A stretch of DNA of 64,000 bases from Nemertoderma westbladi (GCA_032718475.1 JAUCBJ010006460.1:1-64000); one strand, 5' to 3'; counted from the first letter of the stretch, positions 11,492-21,533 are shown. Notes: generated by a model not told the origin, from the sequence alone. Made by a program: numbers and translations.

Positions 11492-13538
11492 GGGGTGGCG
11501 CGCAAATGTTCCAATACACTAACGCTTGCCGCTTGAAGTGGGATTTGAACTCCGCTCCCGGTGGCGTGTTGTATTCACCATACGCCTCCTCGTACTTCTT
11601 CTGCGTCTTTAACTTAAAGTCCCAATTATACAACAAGTGTGCTATAAAGCCCATACCAGTCTTGGCAGAGTTGGGATACTCCCTATAAAATCCAATATCC
11701 TGTGCCCATAGCAACAATAGCTTGGTGTCGACAAACGGTCTCGGCAATCTATCTTCCAGATCGGTCATGGCGTTGAAGTCGCTCTCCAAATCGCTCTGGA
11801 CTCCCGATCCCACCTTGACGTAATCTTGGTTGAGAATAGCCTCTCTAACTTTCTTGGGTAGCATCCTGGCGTCGATACGCTCCGCTCCGTGCATACCTCC
11901 TCGCCTGCATACCTCCAAAATCTGCTCCCTAGGATCCTTCCCTTTCCGATATTGTGTCGTTATGATGGGCTCCGGTCTCTCTCGATCCGCCCTCACACGC
12001 ATAAACACATGAGTCACACCATCGGCCGCACGAATTTGAATACACTTGCTGGTCATACATTCCTGATGGGATCCTCCTTCATTGTCGTAGAACATCACCC
12101 TCCAATCCTGCAGTGATTCCTCCGTTTTCCTCCACTGACGCTGAATCTCGTCTGATGGGGTCCACATGCGCTCGATAGCCTTGTGGTCATCATATCGGGT
12201 ATAAGAACCCTTCCTCCTCAGCCACGTCTGGTCTACCTCCTCGTCATCTGGGAATGTAGCCACCGCGACCCATACCTTGATGTACTTATCCAACCATCCA
12301 AATAGTTTGCTCTCCTTCCCCGGAGCTCCAATCTTATCCAATGTGTCGTAATCTGTGATCTGCATTGGGACATCACGCAAGAACTTCGCGCATAAAACTT
12401 CCCGTAGACAGTCAACGTTCCAATGATCCGCCATTCTTACCATCGGCAAGAATCGTATCGCTTCTCGCGACTCCGGATGATCTACTAATATCGCAGGTTC
12501 GGTGCCGTCGGAATAATACACCGGTCGGGGTTGAGATACGACCTGTGGAACAAATCCGGTCACTCTCCTCGTCTCCTCTTGATGTCTATCCGCGGCCTTA
12601 TTATACTCCGCTATTCTATTCTCAAATAACTCTTTCGCCTTCGCCGCTCGTTCCTCCTGCCGCAACGCGTCTATGTCGTCCTGATGCTCAGGCGTGAGGC
12701 TTCTCACTCGGTGAGGCGAAGTAAACGCAGTCCAGGGACTCGAGAGCTCCAAACCCGCGGGTTTGGTACCCGAGTCCCGTGCCGCTTCGCGCCGCGCCTC
12801 TAGATCCTTATAGGCTCGGTATAGCGAAATGGCCGCTGCCGTCTCTATCAAACTGGGTATCGAACAGGGTTTAATCTCCGTATACGGATCTAATGTCGTA
12901 ACGGTCGGCGTAATGGGTCTCGGAGGTCGCTTTCCGCTGAAGTCGATACTGATCATCGGGTTGCTCATCGGGTAACCTCCCTCGTTGTATCTAAGGAACT
13001 GGTGAGCTGGACATCGCGTTAATATCGGTTCTGGATGTTGCTCGTCTAGTCGATCGGAAATCGCTACGTCTTGCTTATTCATGCATTCACCACACTTGTA
13101 GAACAGCTTGTACACGCTGAAGACCTTCGGCGTCTCCTGATCCTCGCCTCGAGTCCTCCGGTACAGATGCATTCCGTCGAACTGATCTCGGACTGCAGGT
13201 AGAGGTTCTTCGTGTCGTAAATACATATTCATATGGTACAGTCGTGCGATCTCCTCATCCGGGTCTGCACTAATGTCACATACATCCAAAGCGAAGTCGT
13301 AGGGATACCGAGTGCGATACTCTCTCCGCAAAACTTCCATCCGGTCCCCCAACGCTCTCATTCTTTCCCTCCGTAATTCCTTATCATAAGTCGGTTTATA
13401 TTTTCCGTTTAGCTCCATCACGGACCGCCCATGGTAGTAAACGTTAGAGTCTTTACATCCTGGTCGCGCGAATGGTAGCTCCGCCTCCTCTCTGGCAGTA
13501 AATCCTCTGCGCGGTTGCGCTCTAATATCCTTCTCCAT
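11286..13538 (-). CDS. E2 extra gene, part 1: DEDD exonuclease-like region
   Basis: This is the 750-codon N-terminal portion of a protein of about 1,235 residues encoded after integrase. The start at 13538 is supported by the E4 copy starting at the same place. Residues 1-470 resemble nothing I know beyond the sister copies; a Cys pair FYKCGECMN lies near residue 152. Around residues 480-690 the spacing resembles DEDDy 3'-5' exonucleases (RNase D/Werner class): FYDNEGG (D-x-E, motif I, about 483), IQIRAADG (following strand), VKVGSGVQSDL (motif II Asp, about 580), FVDTKLLLLWA, then QYYLVLES (Tyr-x3-Glu where Tyr-x3-Asp is usual, about 690). Motif I is kept in all four copies. Fold and activity are inferred from motifs alone. 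Confidence 0.65.
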   Translation of the reverse strand: MEKDIRAQPRRGFTAREEAELPFARPGCKDSNVYYHGRSVMELNGKYKPTYDKELRRERMRALGDRMEVLRREYRTRYPYDFALDVCDISADPDEEIARLYHMNMYLRHEEPLPAVRDQFDGMHLYRRTRGEDQETPKVFSVYKLFYKCGECMNKQDVAISDRLDEQHPEPILTRCPAHQFLRYNEGGYPMSNPMISIDFSGKRPPRPITPTVTTLDPYTEIKPCSIPSLIETAAAISLYRAYKDLEARREAARDSGTKPAGLELSSPWTAFTSPHRVRSLTPEHQDDIDALRQEERAAKAKELFENRIAEYNKAADRHQEETRRVTGFVPQVVSQPRPVYYSDGTEPAILVDHPESREAIRFLPMVRMADHWNVDCLREVLCAKFLRDVPMQITDYDTLDKIGAPGKESKLFGWLDKYIKVWVAVATFPDDEEVDQTWLRRKGSYTRYDDHKAIERMWTPSDEIQRQWRKTEESLQDWRVMFYDNEGGSHQECMTSKCIQIRAADGVTHVFMRVRADRERPEPIITTQYRKGKDPREQILEVCRRGGMHGAERIDARMLPKKVREAILNQDYVKVGSGVQSDLESDFNAMTDLEDRLPRPFVDTKLLLLWAQDIGFYREYPNSAKTGMGFIAHLLYNWDFKLKTQKKYEEAYGEYNTPPGAEFKSHFKRQALVYWNICAPPRASLQYYLVLESNTNLFISGYRCASFEASSIGIRRRSIRSLERGNPIRRDEAFLNPVLQPIVREYVDG
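12750..12765. repeat. Family palindrome CAAACCCGCGGGTTTG (E2/E4 type)
   Basis: A perfect 16-bp palindrome inside the extra gene of E2. It is flanked by GGGACTCG (12735-12742) and CGAGTCCC (12771-12778), making an imperfect palindrome of about 44 bp. It is perfectly repeated at 11158-11173, and in E4 at 58666-58681. Near copies are at 9660-9675, 55327-55342, 55705-55720, 60236-60251 and 62422-62437. Confidence 0.85.
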
Positions 13539-14305
13539 TATGCCTCGCGTATATACATATATATATCACAATAAGTGCCGTTACGTAACCAATTACACAA
13601 ATCAGTTAGATCAGTTACACAGATCAGTTAAATCAGTTAGATGTCGCCGAAAGACAGACCTCCCGACCCCCCCCCCCCCCCCCCCGCTTTCCAGCAGTTC
13701 AGGTTCGACTCTCTAGATCCCGTCTCTTCCTAACTAACTATCCTCTAACCTATTCCCATGCATAGCGCAAAACTTTGGAGATAAACTGGCCGTGACCAAC
13801 TCACTTTTTGATGCCCAAACTACTCCCATTACTCATACTAAACTACAGTAGTTAGAAAGGACCATAGCCACAATACTCGACTATACCAAACCCACAGTTT
13901 TGATAATCGAACATCACACATCACTGCAAACTACTGAGTGGGGTCCATGTACGCCTCTGGTTGCACTGTTGGCACCAATCTGTGGAAGTTGCTAAACTCA
14001 ATTTACACTCCTACGTAATATAGCCATCACCATGGTTTCTAAATGCTATTTTCCAGGCTTCACGACTTTTCAAATTACTGTTTATCTATAGACGAATTTT
14101 AAAACGCGTCTATACACAGCGTCTGGAATTGTCTTGGGTTCACTTCTAATTTTTAAAATTTTAAATTTTCCAAAATATTTTTGAAATAAAATTTTGTTTT
14201 GATACCCACCAGACAAAACTTAACGCAAATCACCACAACCCCGCTCCTATGCATTTCCTTGTATCTGCATACGAGGAATGCATACGAAGTGAGTTGCGTC
14301 TAACA
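13539..14305 (-). other. Spacer between E2 integrase and extra gene
   Basis: About 770 bp without a gene, aligning with 57122-57889 in E4, so it is an inherited part of the element. It contains GCATACGAGG...CATACGAAG near 14266-14290 (also at about 57140-57165 in E4), an 18-19-base C run near 13668-13686 that is absent from E4, and an alternating TA tract at about 13552-13566 just upstream of the extra gene that is matched in E4 (57848-57870). Confidence 0.6.
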
Positions 14306-15695
14306 CTAATTCTGTTTTGAGGCAGGAGACAAATTATAATCTCCCGTCTCGATACGTGTCTCCTCTAATAACACGATATCTTGGACCGGTCGGTCCAAGG
14401 TGTGTAAACCATTAGTTTTACACTTTTTTGGGTGCGGACACTTGCACCTAATTTTCACAGTGACTGTGCGCACTATGTTTTGCACGTCTGGGTGTGTGTG
14501 CAAGATCACTCCCGTCTCCCAATACTTTCTCTTGACAATAGGCTCGGTTATCAATACGTAATCTCCTCTTTGGAGACTCCGAACCGTTTTGTACCACTTT
14601 GTTCTGGTGGATATGGTGGGAAGATAATATTCCCGCCAATATTCCCAGAATGTGTACGCGACAAATTGAGTCATTTTCCAGCTCTTACGACTATATAGGT
14701 CGGCACTAATGGGTTCTGATGCCGGCACAAGAAATGCTGGACTCTGCATTAGCAAATGATTCGGCGTTAATGCAACACCGTCTGGCAACATAGCTATCGG
14801 CCTCGAGTTTAGTGTATGCTCGATTTCGATGAAAGTTGTAACCAGTTCGTCGTCGGTAAGTTGTTTGTTTACAGGCAATGTTTTGGCAATGGCCTGCTTT
14901 ACAGAGCGAACTAAACGCTCCCAACTTCCTCCTCTCCAAGGACTTTCTGGAGTATTAAATCTCCACTCTACTCTTTGCGGCAAAAGTGCTGCAGAAATTT
15001 CCTTATTCTGTGCCGCTTTATGAGCCGCGTTCAACTCGCTATTCCCTCCGACAAAGTTTGTACCCTTATCAGAGTAGAACGCCTTTACTAGTCCTCTCCT
15101 GGCCATAAATCTCTTTAAGGCCAGGAGCAGAGATTTGGTCGACATGTCTGCCACACGCTCGATGTGTATGGCTCTACTAGCCATGCATGTCAGTAGCAGA
15201 CCCCATCGCTTGTGGGTCAGCCGTCCACTCTTTGCTTCAATCGGACCAAAACAGTCCACCCCTGTGTTCGTAAAGGGTGGGTCATATGCCTGCACTCTCG
15301 CTTCCGGGAGTTCAGCCATCTCCTGTTCCAATACTCTGGCGTTCACCCTCTTGCAAACCAGACAGGCGTCGTACATAGTGCCTACTGCCCTGCTTGGCTG
15401 CAATAGAATGAATCGCTGTCTCGCTGCCGACAAACAGTGTAACCTTCCAACCCGTGATGCAACCTCTTGTGTATATCCCATAGAATCGCTCTTTGCAATT
15501 CTATTGGGTGACTAGGGATTATCACTGGGAACCGAAACTGTGAGTTTATGTCGACAGTCTGAATTCTCGATCTATGACAAATCAAACCCTTATGGATTAA
15601 TGGACTCCATTTTCTAAGGGGTTTATAGAGAACTGGTCGTTGAGCCGATAATAGATGGAATTCTTTCGGGAAGGCACACATTTTCAGAATCGACA
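14306..15695 (-). pseudogene. E2 BEL/Pao integrase, frameshifted
   Basis: The integrase inserts retroelement cDNA into the genome. The N-terminal zinc module is split across two frames: RLHHG in the frame covering 15382-15695, then RLHCLSAARQRF and CLVCKR in the frame 14306-15481. The catalytic core follows with GVDCFGP (first Asp), RAIHIE, YSDKGTNFVG (second Asp) and SPWRGGSWERLVRSVK (Glu), a BEL/Pao signature. Then comes the C-terminal module with LTPNHLL, YWREYYLPT and GDYVLI. The frameshift between about 15440 and 15475 would break translation. The 5' edge abuts T-gene sequence near 15695. Confidence 0.85.
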
Positions 15696-15708
15696 ATATT
15701 CCTTCTCT

Positions 15709-15969
15709 GTGTATTATTAAGGCGGGGTAGCTCAGTTGGTTGAGCACCGGGCCTGCAATCTAATGATTGTAGGTTCAGCCCCGCCAGGGTCCACTCAGCC
15801 TTTCATCCACTGGGGTCGATAAAATGAGTACCAGTTAAATAACTGGGAGCAAATCTTGGGATAGGAGTAGCGCCCACCCCTACCCTCGGGTAGCAGCTAT
15901 CGAAAGAGGAGCCTTAGGGTCGCCTCCGGCTTCGGCTGACTGTTTGCTTTTGCTTTTTTTGTGTATTAT
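15709..15969 (+). mobile_element. tRNA-derived SINE with 9-bp target duplication
   Basis: The body is 15721-15960. The head is tRNA-like: GGCGGGG at 15721 pairs with CCCCGCC near 15779-15785, TAGCTCAGTTGGTTGAGCA forms a D arm/A box, and AGGTTCAGCC resembles a degenerate B box. The middle has GGGGTCGATAAAATGAGTACC, a central phrase like that of SINEs in cephalopods and other invertebrates. The tail is CTTTTGCTTTTTTT. GTGTATTAT is duplicated at 15709-15717 and 15961-15969. It inserted into T-gene sequence beside E2. Confidence 0.85.
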
Positions 15970-16222
15970 CTGGTTGTCGACGACTTCTTTAACTTTATCA
16001 AAATCCCCAACTTGATTTTCCGATTTATCCTTAGTTTGAGTTTCACGTATAATTCTTGTGTATGATGCATAACAATCATCATGGACACACACACCTTTGG
16101 CAATTAAATTTACACTTTGTAACTCCAAGAGTAATTTAGAATCGTTTCGTTGCAAAGCAGCATCTTTTACTCTTTTATCGGCATCAAGAGTTAAAATCCG
16201 GTGAGCAGATTTCCATTTACCT
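15970..16222 (-). pseudogene. T gene, middle block
   Basis: Minus strand, beginning right after K (TTAA 16223-16226) and running to the SINE. It encodes WKSAHRILTLDADKRV, then LIAKGVCVHDDCYASYTR, which fits the family N-terminal signature where a His...Cys-Tyr pattern precedes YTR. Beyond the SINE the same frame continues for about nine codons to roughly 15695 before integrase starts. Removing K and one TTAA joins this block to 22399-22843 in frame (...RRYF then KGKWK...), which proves both the K insertion and that the blocks were one reading frame. Confidence 0.7.
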
Positions 16223-16304
16223 TTAAGGTGGCTCAACATGAAAAATTGAAAAAAACTAAAAAAAAAATATTCCTATAGATTTTAACTCTAAATGATAAAT
16301 ATTT

Positions 16305-16870
16305 GTGTTGGACATGTTTTGGTGGCATCAGGATAATCATTTCATGCACCAGAGACCCATATAAGCATGAAATGTTCATTAGCGGTAATGTAAATTTGCG
16401 ATTTAAACGTCATTTTCTGCCGCTTGCATTTATCGCGTGCCAGTTTCATTCATGTACCTATTCCTCAAAAACTACTGAAGGAAGATGTATGAAATTTTGG
16501 GACCTTGTACAGAATTTCCAGATCTTTCTTAATGGCCTCAATGACATAAATCCATCAATGTGTTTGGGTTTGCCAATGTTTCAAACTCAAAAAATTATTT
16601 TTGACTTTGAGACCGTGGCAAGCACAACCACATTGATGAATCTATGTCATTGAGGCCATTTAGAAAGAGCTGGAAATTCTGTACAAGGTCCCAAAATTTC
16701 ATAACTATACCTTCAGTAGTTTTTGGAAAGAGGTGCATGAATGACAACTGCACACGACAAATGCAAGCGGCAGAAAAAACATGTTTAAAGTTCAGTGAAT
16801 ATGTAAACTTTAATACATTCGATCATACAATTATTTTCATTCGATCATACAATTATTTTACAATGTAAAA
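16305..16870. repeat. Large fold-back in K
   Basis: About 16380-16560 is an imperfect inverted repeat of about 16630-16800. For example, GACATAAATCCATCAATGTG near 16543 pairs with CACATTGATGAATCTATGTC near 16630, and GGGACCTTGTACAGAATTTC with its complement near 16670-16690. It would fold into a hairpin with arms of about 170 bp and a short loop. It lies beyond the C-terminus of the K transposase. It may be a fold-back or MITE-like insertion; I saw no clear target duplication. Confidence 0.75.
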
Positions 16871-16943
16871 ACACAATTATATTTATAGCAAACAGCAACT
16901 ATATAACTAAGGAGCATGGAGTATATCAAATACATAAAGTGGT

Positions 16944-17331
16944 CTAGAACATTCCACTATCATATGTTTTCGGCCCAGTAGGAAGTTTTCGTTTCCGCCT
17001 TTGTCGCCATAGAATTCTAGACTGGCGCTCTAATTTGGATATTTTCCGGTCAGCCTGCAGGATTCGCTTTCGGTCAAATGTCTGAAAATCCTTAACCGTT
17101 TTCTTTGAACTACTGACAAGTTGGTCTAGGACACCAACTCGTCCTTGATAACCGTCATTGAAGCATATAACTGCATCATTTATGCCAATAGAGAGAGCTT
17201 GTTTACTAATGAAGACCCTCTTCGGGCATCGGCTCCAAGCGAGATTATTGAGGCCTTCATTCCGATTTTGTGTCTGACCATGAAGGCATTTAGATAACAT
17301 TTCCGGTTCTGACAATGCCTTGTAGATAGGT
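16944..17331 (-). pseudogene. K transposase, C-terminal block
   Basis: Minus strand, continuing from the other side of P2. Recognisable family features are LSKCLHGQTQNRNEGLNNLAW, then SRCPKRVF and DAVICFNDG, then a basic Lys/Arg-rich stretch. These match the C-terminal part of the invertebrate Mutator-like/Kolobok-type transposases (CxxGxTQNxNExxN..W.R.PK). Removing P2 and one TTAA joins this frame to DA in 18894-18920, giving an uninterrupted frame at the junction. Confidence 0.75.
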
Positions 17332-17335
17332 TTAA

Positions 17336-18889
17336 CCCTATTATACCCGGGGGGGGGTCAATATGACCCCCCCCGTGGTTTTTTTATTATAATTCTGAAA
17401 CATACGCAGTTGGGAATCTGAAACTTTATGACTTTTCCTAAAAATCTATTGTCTTCGTGGTAGTGAAAACCGTTTTCAAAAATATTCGGTACTTTTCGAG
17501 TTATAGCACCATTTTTAAACCCTACTTTTGGCACTTTTTTTGAGACGTTTTTTGAAAATTACATTTCATTAAATATGAATTGTAACATCTCTATTTTTGA
17601 TTTACACCGGTTTTTTGGTCTTAGAAATTGGATGGAATTCATATAAATTGATTTAGAAATTTCAAACTTGTTTTTTTCGATGGGTGCCAAATTTTGGTGC
17701 CAGCACCAAATTTTGAAATAAGTCAATTTTGTAAATTGATTGTTTGAAACTTGTTTTTTACGCAATTGGGGTTTTTTGAGGTTCTGGATTCGATGAAATA
17801 TATACGAGTTGAACCAAGCGTATCAAACTTGTATTTTTCGGTGCTGTGTGCTAATTTTGGTGCTAGCACGAAATTTTGAAACTCCATTCAATATATAAAA
17901 TTGCTTGTGACAATTCATTTCTTGCGTTTTAGAGGTTTATGGCTGTTCTGAATTCAATGGAAAATATAATTATCGAACTAGACATCTCAAACTTGTATTT
18001 TTCGGATGTGGGTGCAAAATGTGGTGCTAGCACCAAATTTTGAAAACCATCAAATATATCAATTGATTGTGTCACCTTGTTTCTTGCGTTATGCGGGTTT
18101 GTGATGGTTCTGAATTCAATGGAATCAGTAAAAATTTCATAAGAGTTCTCAAACTTGTATTTTTCGCCGGTGGGTGAAAATTGTTGTGCCAGCACCAAAT
18201 TTTGGAAAATATGCAAATTGATAAGTAGATAGTATCACCTTGTTTCTTGCGTTATACGGGTTTATGAGGGTCCTGAATCCGATGGAATCAATAAAAACAG
18301 CACTGGACTTCGCAAACTTGTACTTTTTGGTGATGGGTACGAAATTTGGTGCTAGCACCAAAATTTGCTAAATTACGCCGAAAAATACAAGTAGCAATGA
18401 TCTGGCATATTAGAAATGTATTCCATTAGAATCAGCGCCCTCGAAAACCTGAAAATGTGAATTTATAGCATCGTATAAGTGAATTAAAAATTTTGTGTTC
18501 TAACTGAAAAGTGCTGGTTACTTGTTTTTTTCATTTTTTTCCTACGCAGAGAGGACTAAACAGCCATTTATAGTAATCATATCATTTTTAAATATTTTCC
18601 AATGTATTTTGCACCCCAAAAAACCTGTATTGAAAAATAATTAGCCGAAAATGTAACTTTCAAATTTTGTGAAAATTGTGCACTACTTGTAATTTTGGTG
18701 CTGCAATATAACCACCCCAGTACATTTTTTCGAAAATTTTTTTTTTTCGATCGGATCCAGACAAGTGATACCTACGTACAAACAAAAAATCAGATGTTTT
18801 CGTAAATATTTGTAGATTTTAGAGGGGGGGGGTCAATATGACCCCCTCCCGGTATTTGTACAACATTTTATAGCCCGGTACTAATAGGG
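17336..18889 (-). mobile_element. P2: TTAA-flanked non-coding transposon
   Basis: 1,554 bp, bounded by TTAA at 17332-17335 and 18890-18893. It is the reverse complement of P1 (without Q) and of P3. It has the terminal CCCTATTA...CCGGG and the adjacent palindromic GGGGTCAATATGACCCC at both ends, and internal repeats of about 165 bp carrying GGTGCTAGCACC. It interrupts the K transposase frame exactly at TTAA. It has no coding capacity; open frames inside reflect the internal repeats. Confidence 0.9.
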
Positions 18890-18893
18890 TTAA

Positions 18894-19198
18894 TGGCATC
18901 AGTCACAGCACGTGGTAGTGAGTTTCTGTGTACATAACATTTACCTTATTTCTGTGCCTGTTTAAACTTGCACCATCGATCAGAACATAACTAATGGCTT
19001 GGACTCTTGTCGGTAGAGCACGTATGAAAGAAAGATGCCCATATAGCCTTCTTCATTTCCCGAACAGAGGAGTTGTTTTCCCTTATGGCTCTACCATAAT
19101 AGAGCTGGAGACTATCAATCTTGTCATCAGTCAGACGACCTCTTTCCCCTATCACTTTTTTGTCAGCCAGTTTCTTCCTTACTCTATGGTTCTTTTCG
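18894..19198 (-). pseudogene. K transposase, middle block
   Basis: The minus strand between P2 and the LINE encodes VRKKLADKKVIGERGRLTDD, then IDSLQLYYGRAIREN and KAIWASFFH, then CSTDKSPSH. These are strong signatures of the family (GKxIGGxGRLTD...LQxYYGxAIRxN). A stop follows PSH, after which similarity resumes with WCKFKQAQ and ends in frame at the P2 insertion point. Confidence 0.75.
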
Positions 19199-20520
19199 GA
19201 GAATCTCATTGATCTCGATTGCTGCAAAGCTATACAATAGGATTCTATTAAATCGCATCAGGGATCCCATTGAGAGACTGCTCCGTGGAAGTCAGAATGG
19301 GTTCCGTAAAGGTCGTGGGACCATTGTGCCCATTTTGGCACTTAGAAGGATAATTGAAGAATTATCAAAAAAGAAAGACAGGCATCTGGCTGTTATCTTT
19401 GTTGACTTCTTCAAGGCCTTTGATTCAGTCTCTCGGTCACGTATGTTCAGCATACTTTCATTATATGGGATTCTTGATGAAATTATTGCAGCAATCAGAT
19501 CAATATACGATGGTTCGACAACATTTGTGTCTACTGTTGACGGTGACACAGAACCATTTGAAGTGTTATGGGGCGTCCTCCAAGGAGACACACTTGCACC
19601 ATTCTTGTTCATTATTGTGGTTGACTATGTTCTACGCATGTCCTTAGATCATCATAATGATGATGGGGTGATGATAACTCCACCTACTGGCTCCAGGAAA
19701 TCCTGCCAAGTACCTAACTGATCTAGACTTTGCTGATGACTTAGGAGTACTCTCAGAATCATTAGAGGGAGCCCAACGGCTCCTCAGCTCATTAGAACAT
19801 GCTGCTTCTAGTGTTGGTCTTTTTATTAACTCCAGAAAGACCAAAATTCTGACAGTTAACTTTGAAAGTCCTCAGCAAGTCTCTGATCGGATGAGCATAA
19901 GCTCAAAGGATGGTATGCTTGAGCATGTGGACGACTTCTGTTACCTGGGATCATGGATCCGGAAGTCAGGTGAGGACCTTCGAATACGTAAGGGAAAGGC
20001 ATAGGCAGCCTTGAATAGGCTTTCCAGGATTTGGAAGTCACCTAGAATTAATCGGAAACTTAAGGTTCGATTATTTAGAGCAGCAGTAGTTCCAGTACTC
20101 CTCTATGGGAGTCCATGCTGGGCTCTAACTGCTGAGGACACCAAATCTCTGGATGGCACATTCACAAGAATGCTACGCCGGGTTCATTGTGTCAAGTACA
20201 ATGCACACATCTCCAACCAGACACTATATAACATTGGAGGTGTCTCATTGGTTCCCCCAAGCTTGACACTAGAACAAAATCGCCTCCGCTTTGCAGGACA
20301 TTTCTTTCGCCGTGAGGACCAGCCAGTGCATAATCTTGTACTTTGGCAGCCTCATGGAGTGAATAAGCATGGTGGACAGCCCATGACTTTCTTGAGACGC
20401 ATCCTAAAGGACACTGGCCTTAAAGATGCGGATGATCTACCAAATGTCATGGGTGATAGGGAGTTGTGGCGGTGCAATTTTGTTGACAAGCAGGCACAGC
20501 ATTCTTAAAAATGCAGCTGC
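19195..20520 (+). mobile_element. 5'-truncated LINE fragment with reverse transcriptase
   Basis: Non-LTR reverse transcriptase on the plus strand, inserted in the K transposase in the opposite orientation. Frame 1 (to about 19690) has AAKLYNRILLNRI, QNGFRKGRGT, VIFVDFFKAFDSV and GVLQGDTLAP (fingers and palm). After a frameshift near 19690, frame 2 has DFADDLGVL (the catalytic F/YADD, about 19730) and FCYLGSWI. A TAG near 20002 breaks it, then 20011-20508 carries the C-terminal region with LFRAAVVPVLLYGSPCW. There is no endonuclease domain, so it is 5'-truncated. The RTE/CR1-like clade is a guess. Confidence 0.85.
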
Positions 20521-20529
20521 AATGCAGCA

Positions 20530-21533
20530 TGCCGATCCTAGTAGTACTAGTCCTTCCAAGATCCTTCTTCAGGGTACGGAGCCGTGAACCGAGTCTCTTT
20601 TGGACATGTCCTACACATTCTAACTTGGTTATCTCTTTTTCTTTATAAGGTTTTGCCTCTTTTACATTGGAAAAGGTTGATGTATCCCCATCCCCAAGGT
20701 AGGCCTACTCAACATATGCAAGGCCTCTGTCATTCATGGATCTATTATAGATATTGAGAGCCCCAACAACCCCCATTCCTCCACTTGACCCACTGTAATT
20801 GCTAGTACATTTGTTTGGTAGAGGGTTATCTTCCCTAGAACAGGTTCGACAGAACTTCGACAATATTTCAACATCCAATACCTTCCCTGTGTCCATACTT
20901 ATACAAGAAACAAACCCATTGAGAGTACTGTATCCTCGCCTTTGCCACGACCCGCCAAAAGATGTACCTGTATCACTACTACCATCATTAGCATCCTTTA
21001 CTTCACCTGCAGCCCTTTTCATTGACTTCAATGATTCAATCTTCACTGCACTTTCAATAGCCGTATTATACGATATTATATTTGATGGTGGAAGAGGTAA
21101 GCCCAAAACTGCTGCATATATTTTGGCAGGCTCCAGCCCAACTCCAACACATCTTCATACGCAAGTTAAGCTCAAACAACCTTGAATGTGAATGGCTATA
21201 GTTAGATGAACTAAATGACTCAGGGGCAATTCTATGAGGTTAGCAATATCTACATCTAAGTTCAAAGGTCTCACAGAATCCACTACTGGTAGGTGAAGGA
21301 ACAGTGTGGACAGAAATACTATCCTTTCGTTTGCAAGTTTTGCAAATTGCAGATTTACCTAGTGCTTTATTGAGTATGGACAGATCAATGATATGGAAGG
21401 TTGATGGTGGAGTATTATTATCTTTGGGATTGGGTGGATCCACATACCTCAGTTTTGATCTGCTAGCACTACTTGTTGGTACAGCTATGATGGGTGCACT
21501 TTCATCACTTTGAACATCTATAAAAAGTGGCAA
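20530..21533 (-). pseudogene. K transposase, N-terminal block
   Basis: Minus strand. From the N-terminus: paired cysteines CKTCKR and LRCRYC (about 21240-21350), likely zinc-binding; FELNLRMKMCWSW (about 21150-21190); GLPLPPSNIISYN (about 21065-21103); DTGTSFGGSWQRRGYST (about 20925-20985), the family core with a conserved Asp; TGKVLDVEILSKFC; YSGSSGGMG; then after an in-frame TAG near 20706, YLGDGDTSTF and KLECVGHVQKRLGSRLR. The LINE interrupts it at about 20520. The true N-terminus may lie upstream, but I could not place a start. Confidence 0.7.

Larger units (their letters stand above)
7450..15695 (-). mobile_element. E2: 5'-truncated BEL/Pao retrotransposon
   Basis: Minus-strand order is integrase (about 15695 to 14306), a 767-bp spacer, the exonuclease-like/zinc-knuckle gene (13538 to 9833), a 3' untranslated stretch and a presumed 3' LTR reaching TGTTAAGT at 7450, next to T-gene sequence. 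Gag, protease and reverse transcriptase are missing. On the other side, T-gene coding sequence gives way to integrase near 15695 without an LTR, so the element is 5'-truncated. Integrase and extra gene are closely similar to those of E4. Confidence 0.7.

Noticed and set aside
9833-13538. Two separate overlapping genes in E2 (750 and 552 codons)
   Set aside because: E4 reads through the junction in one frame and E1 has only a single stop there; the E2 overlap comes from a two-base deletion.
15721-15790. Functional tRNA gene
   Set aside because: The anticodon and T arms are degenerate, and it is the head of a SINE with a T-rich tail and target duplication.
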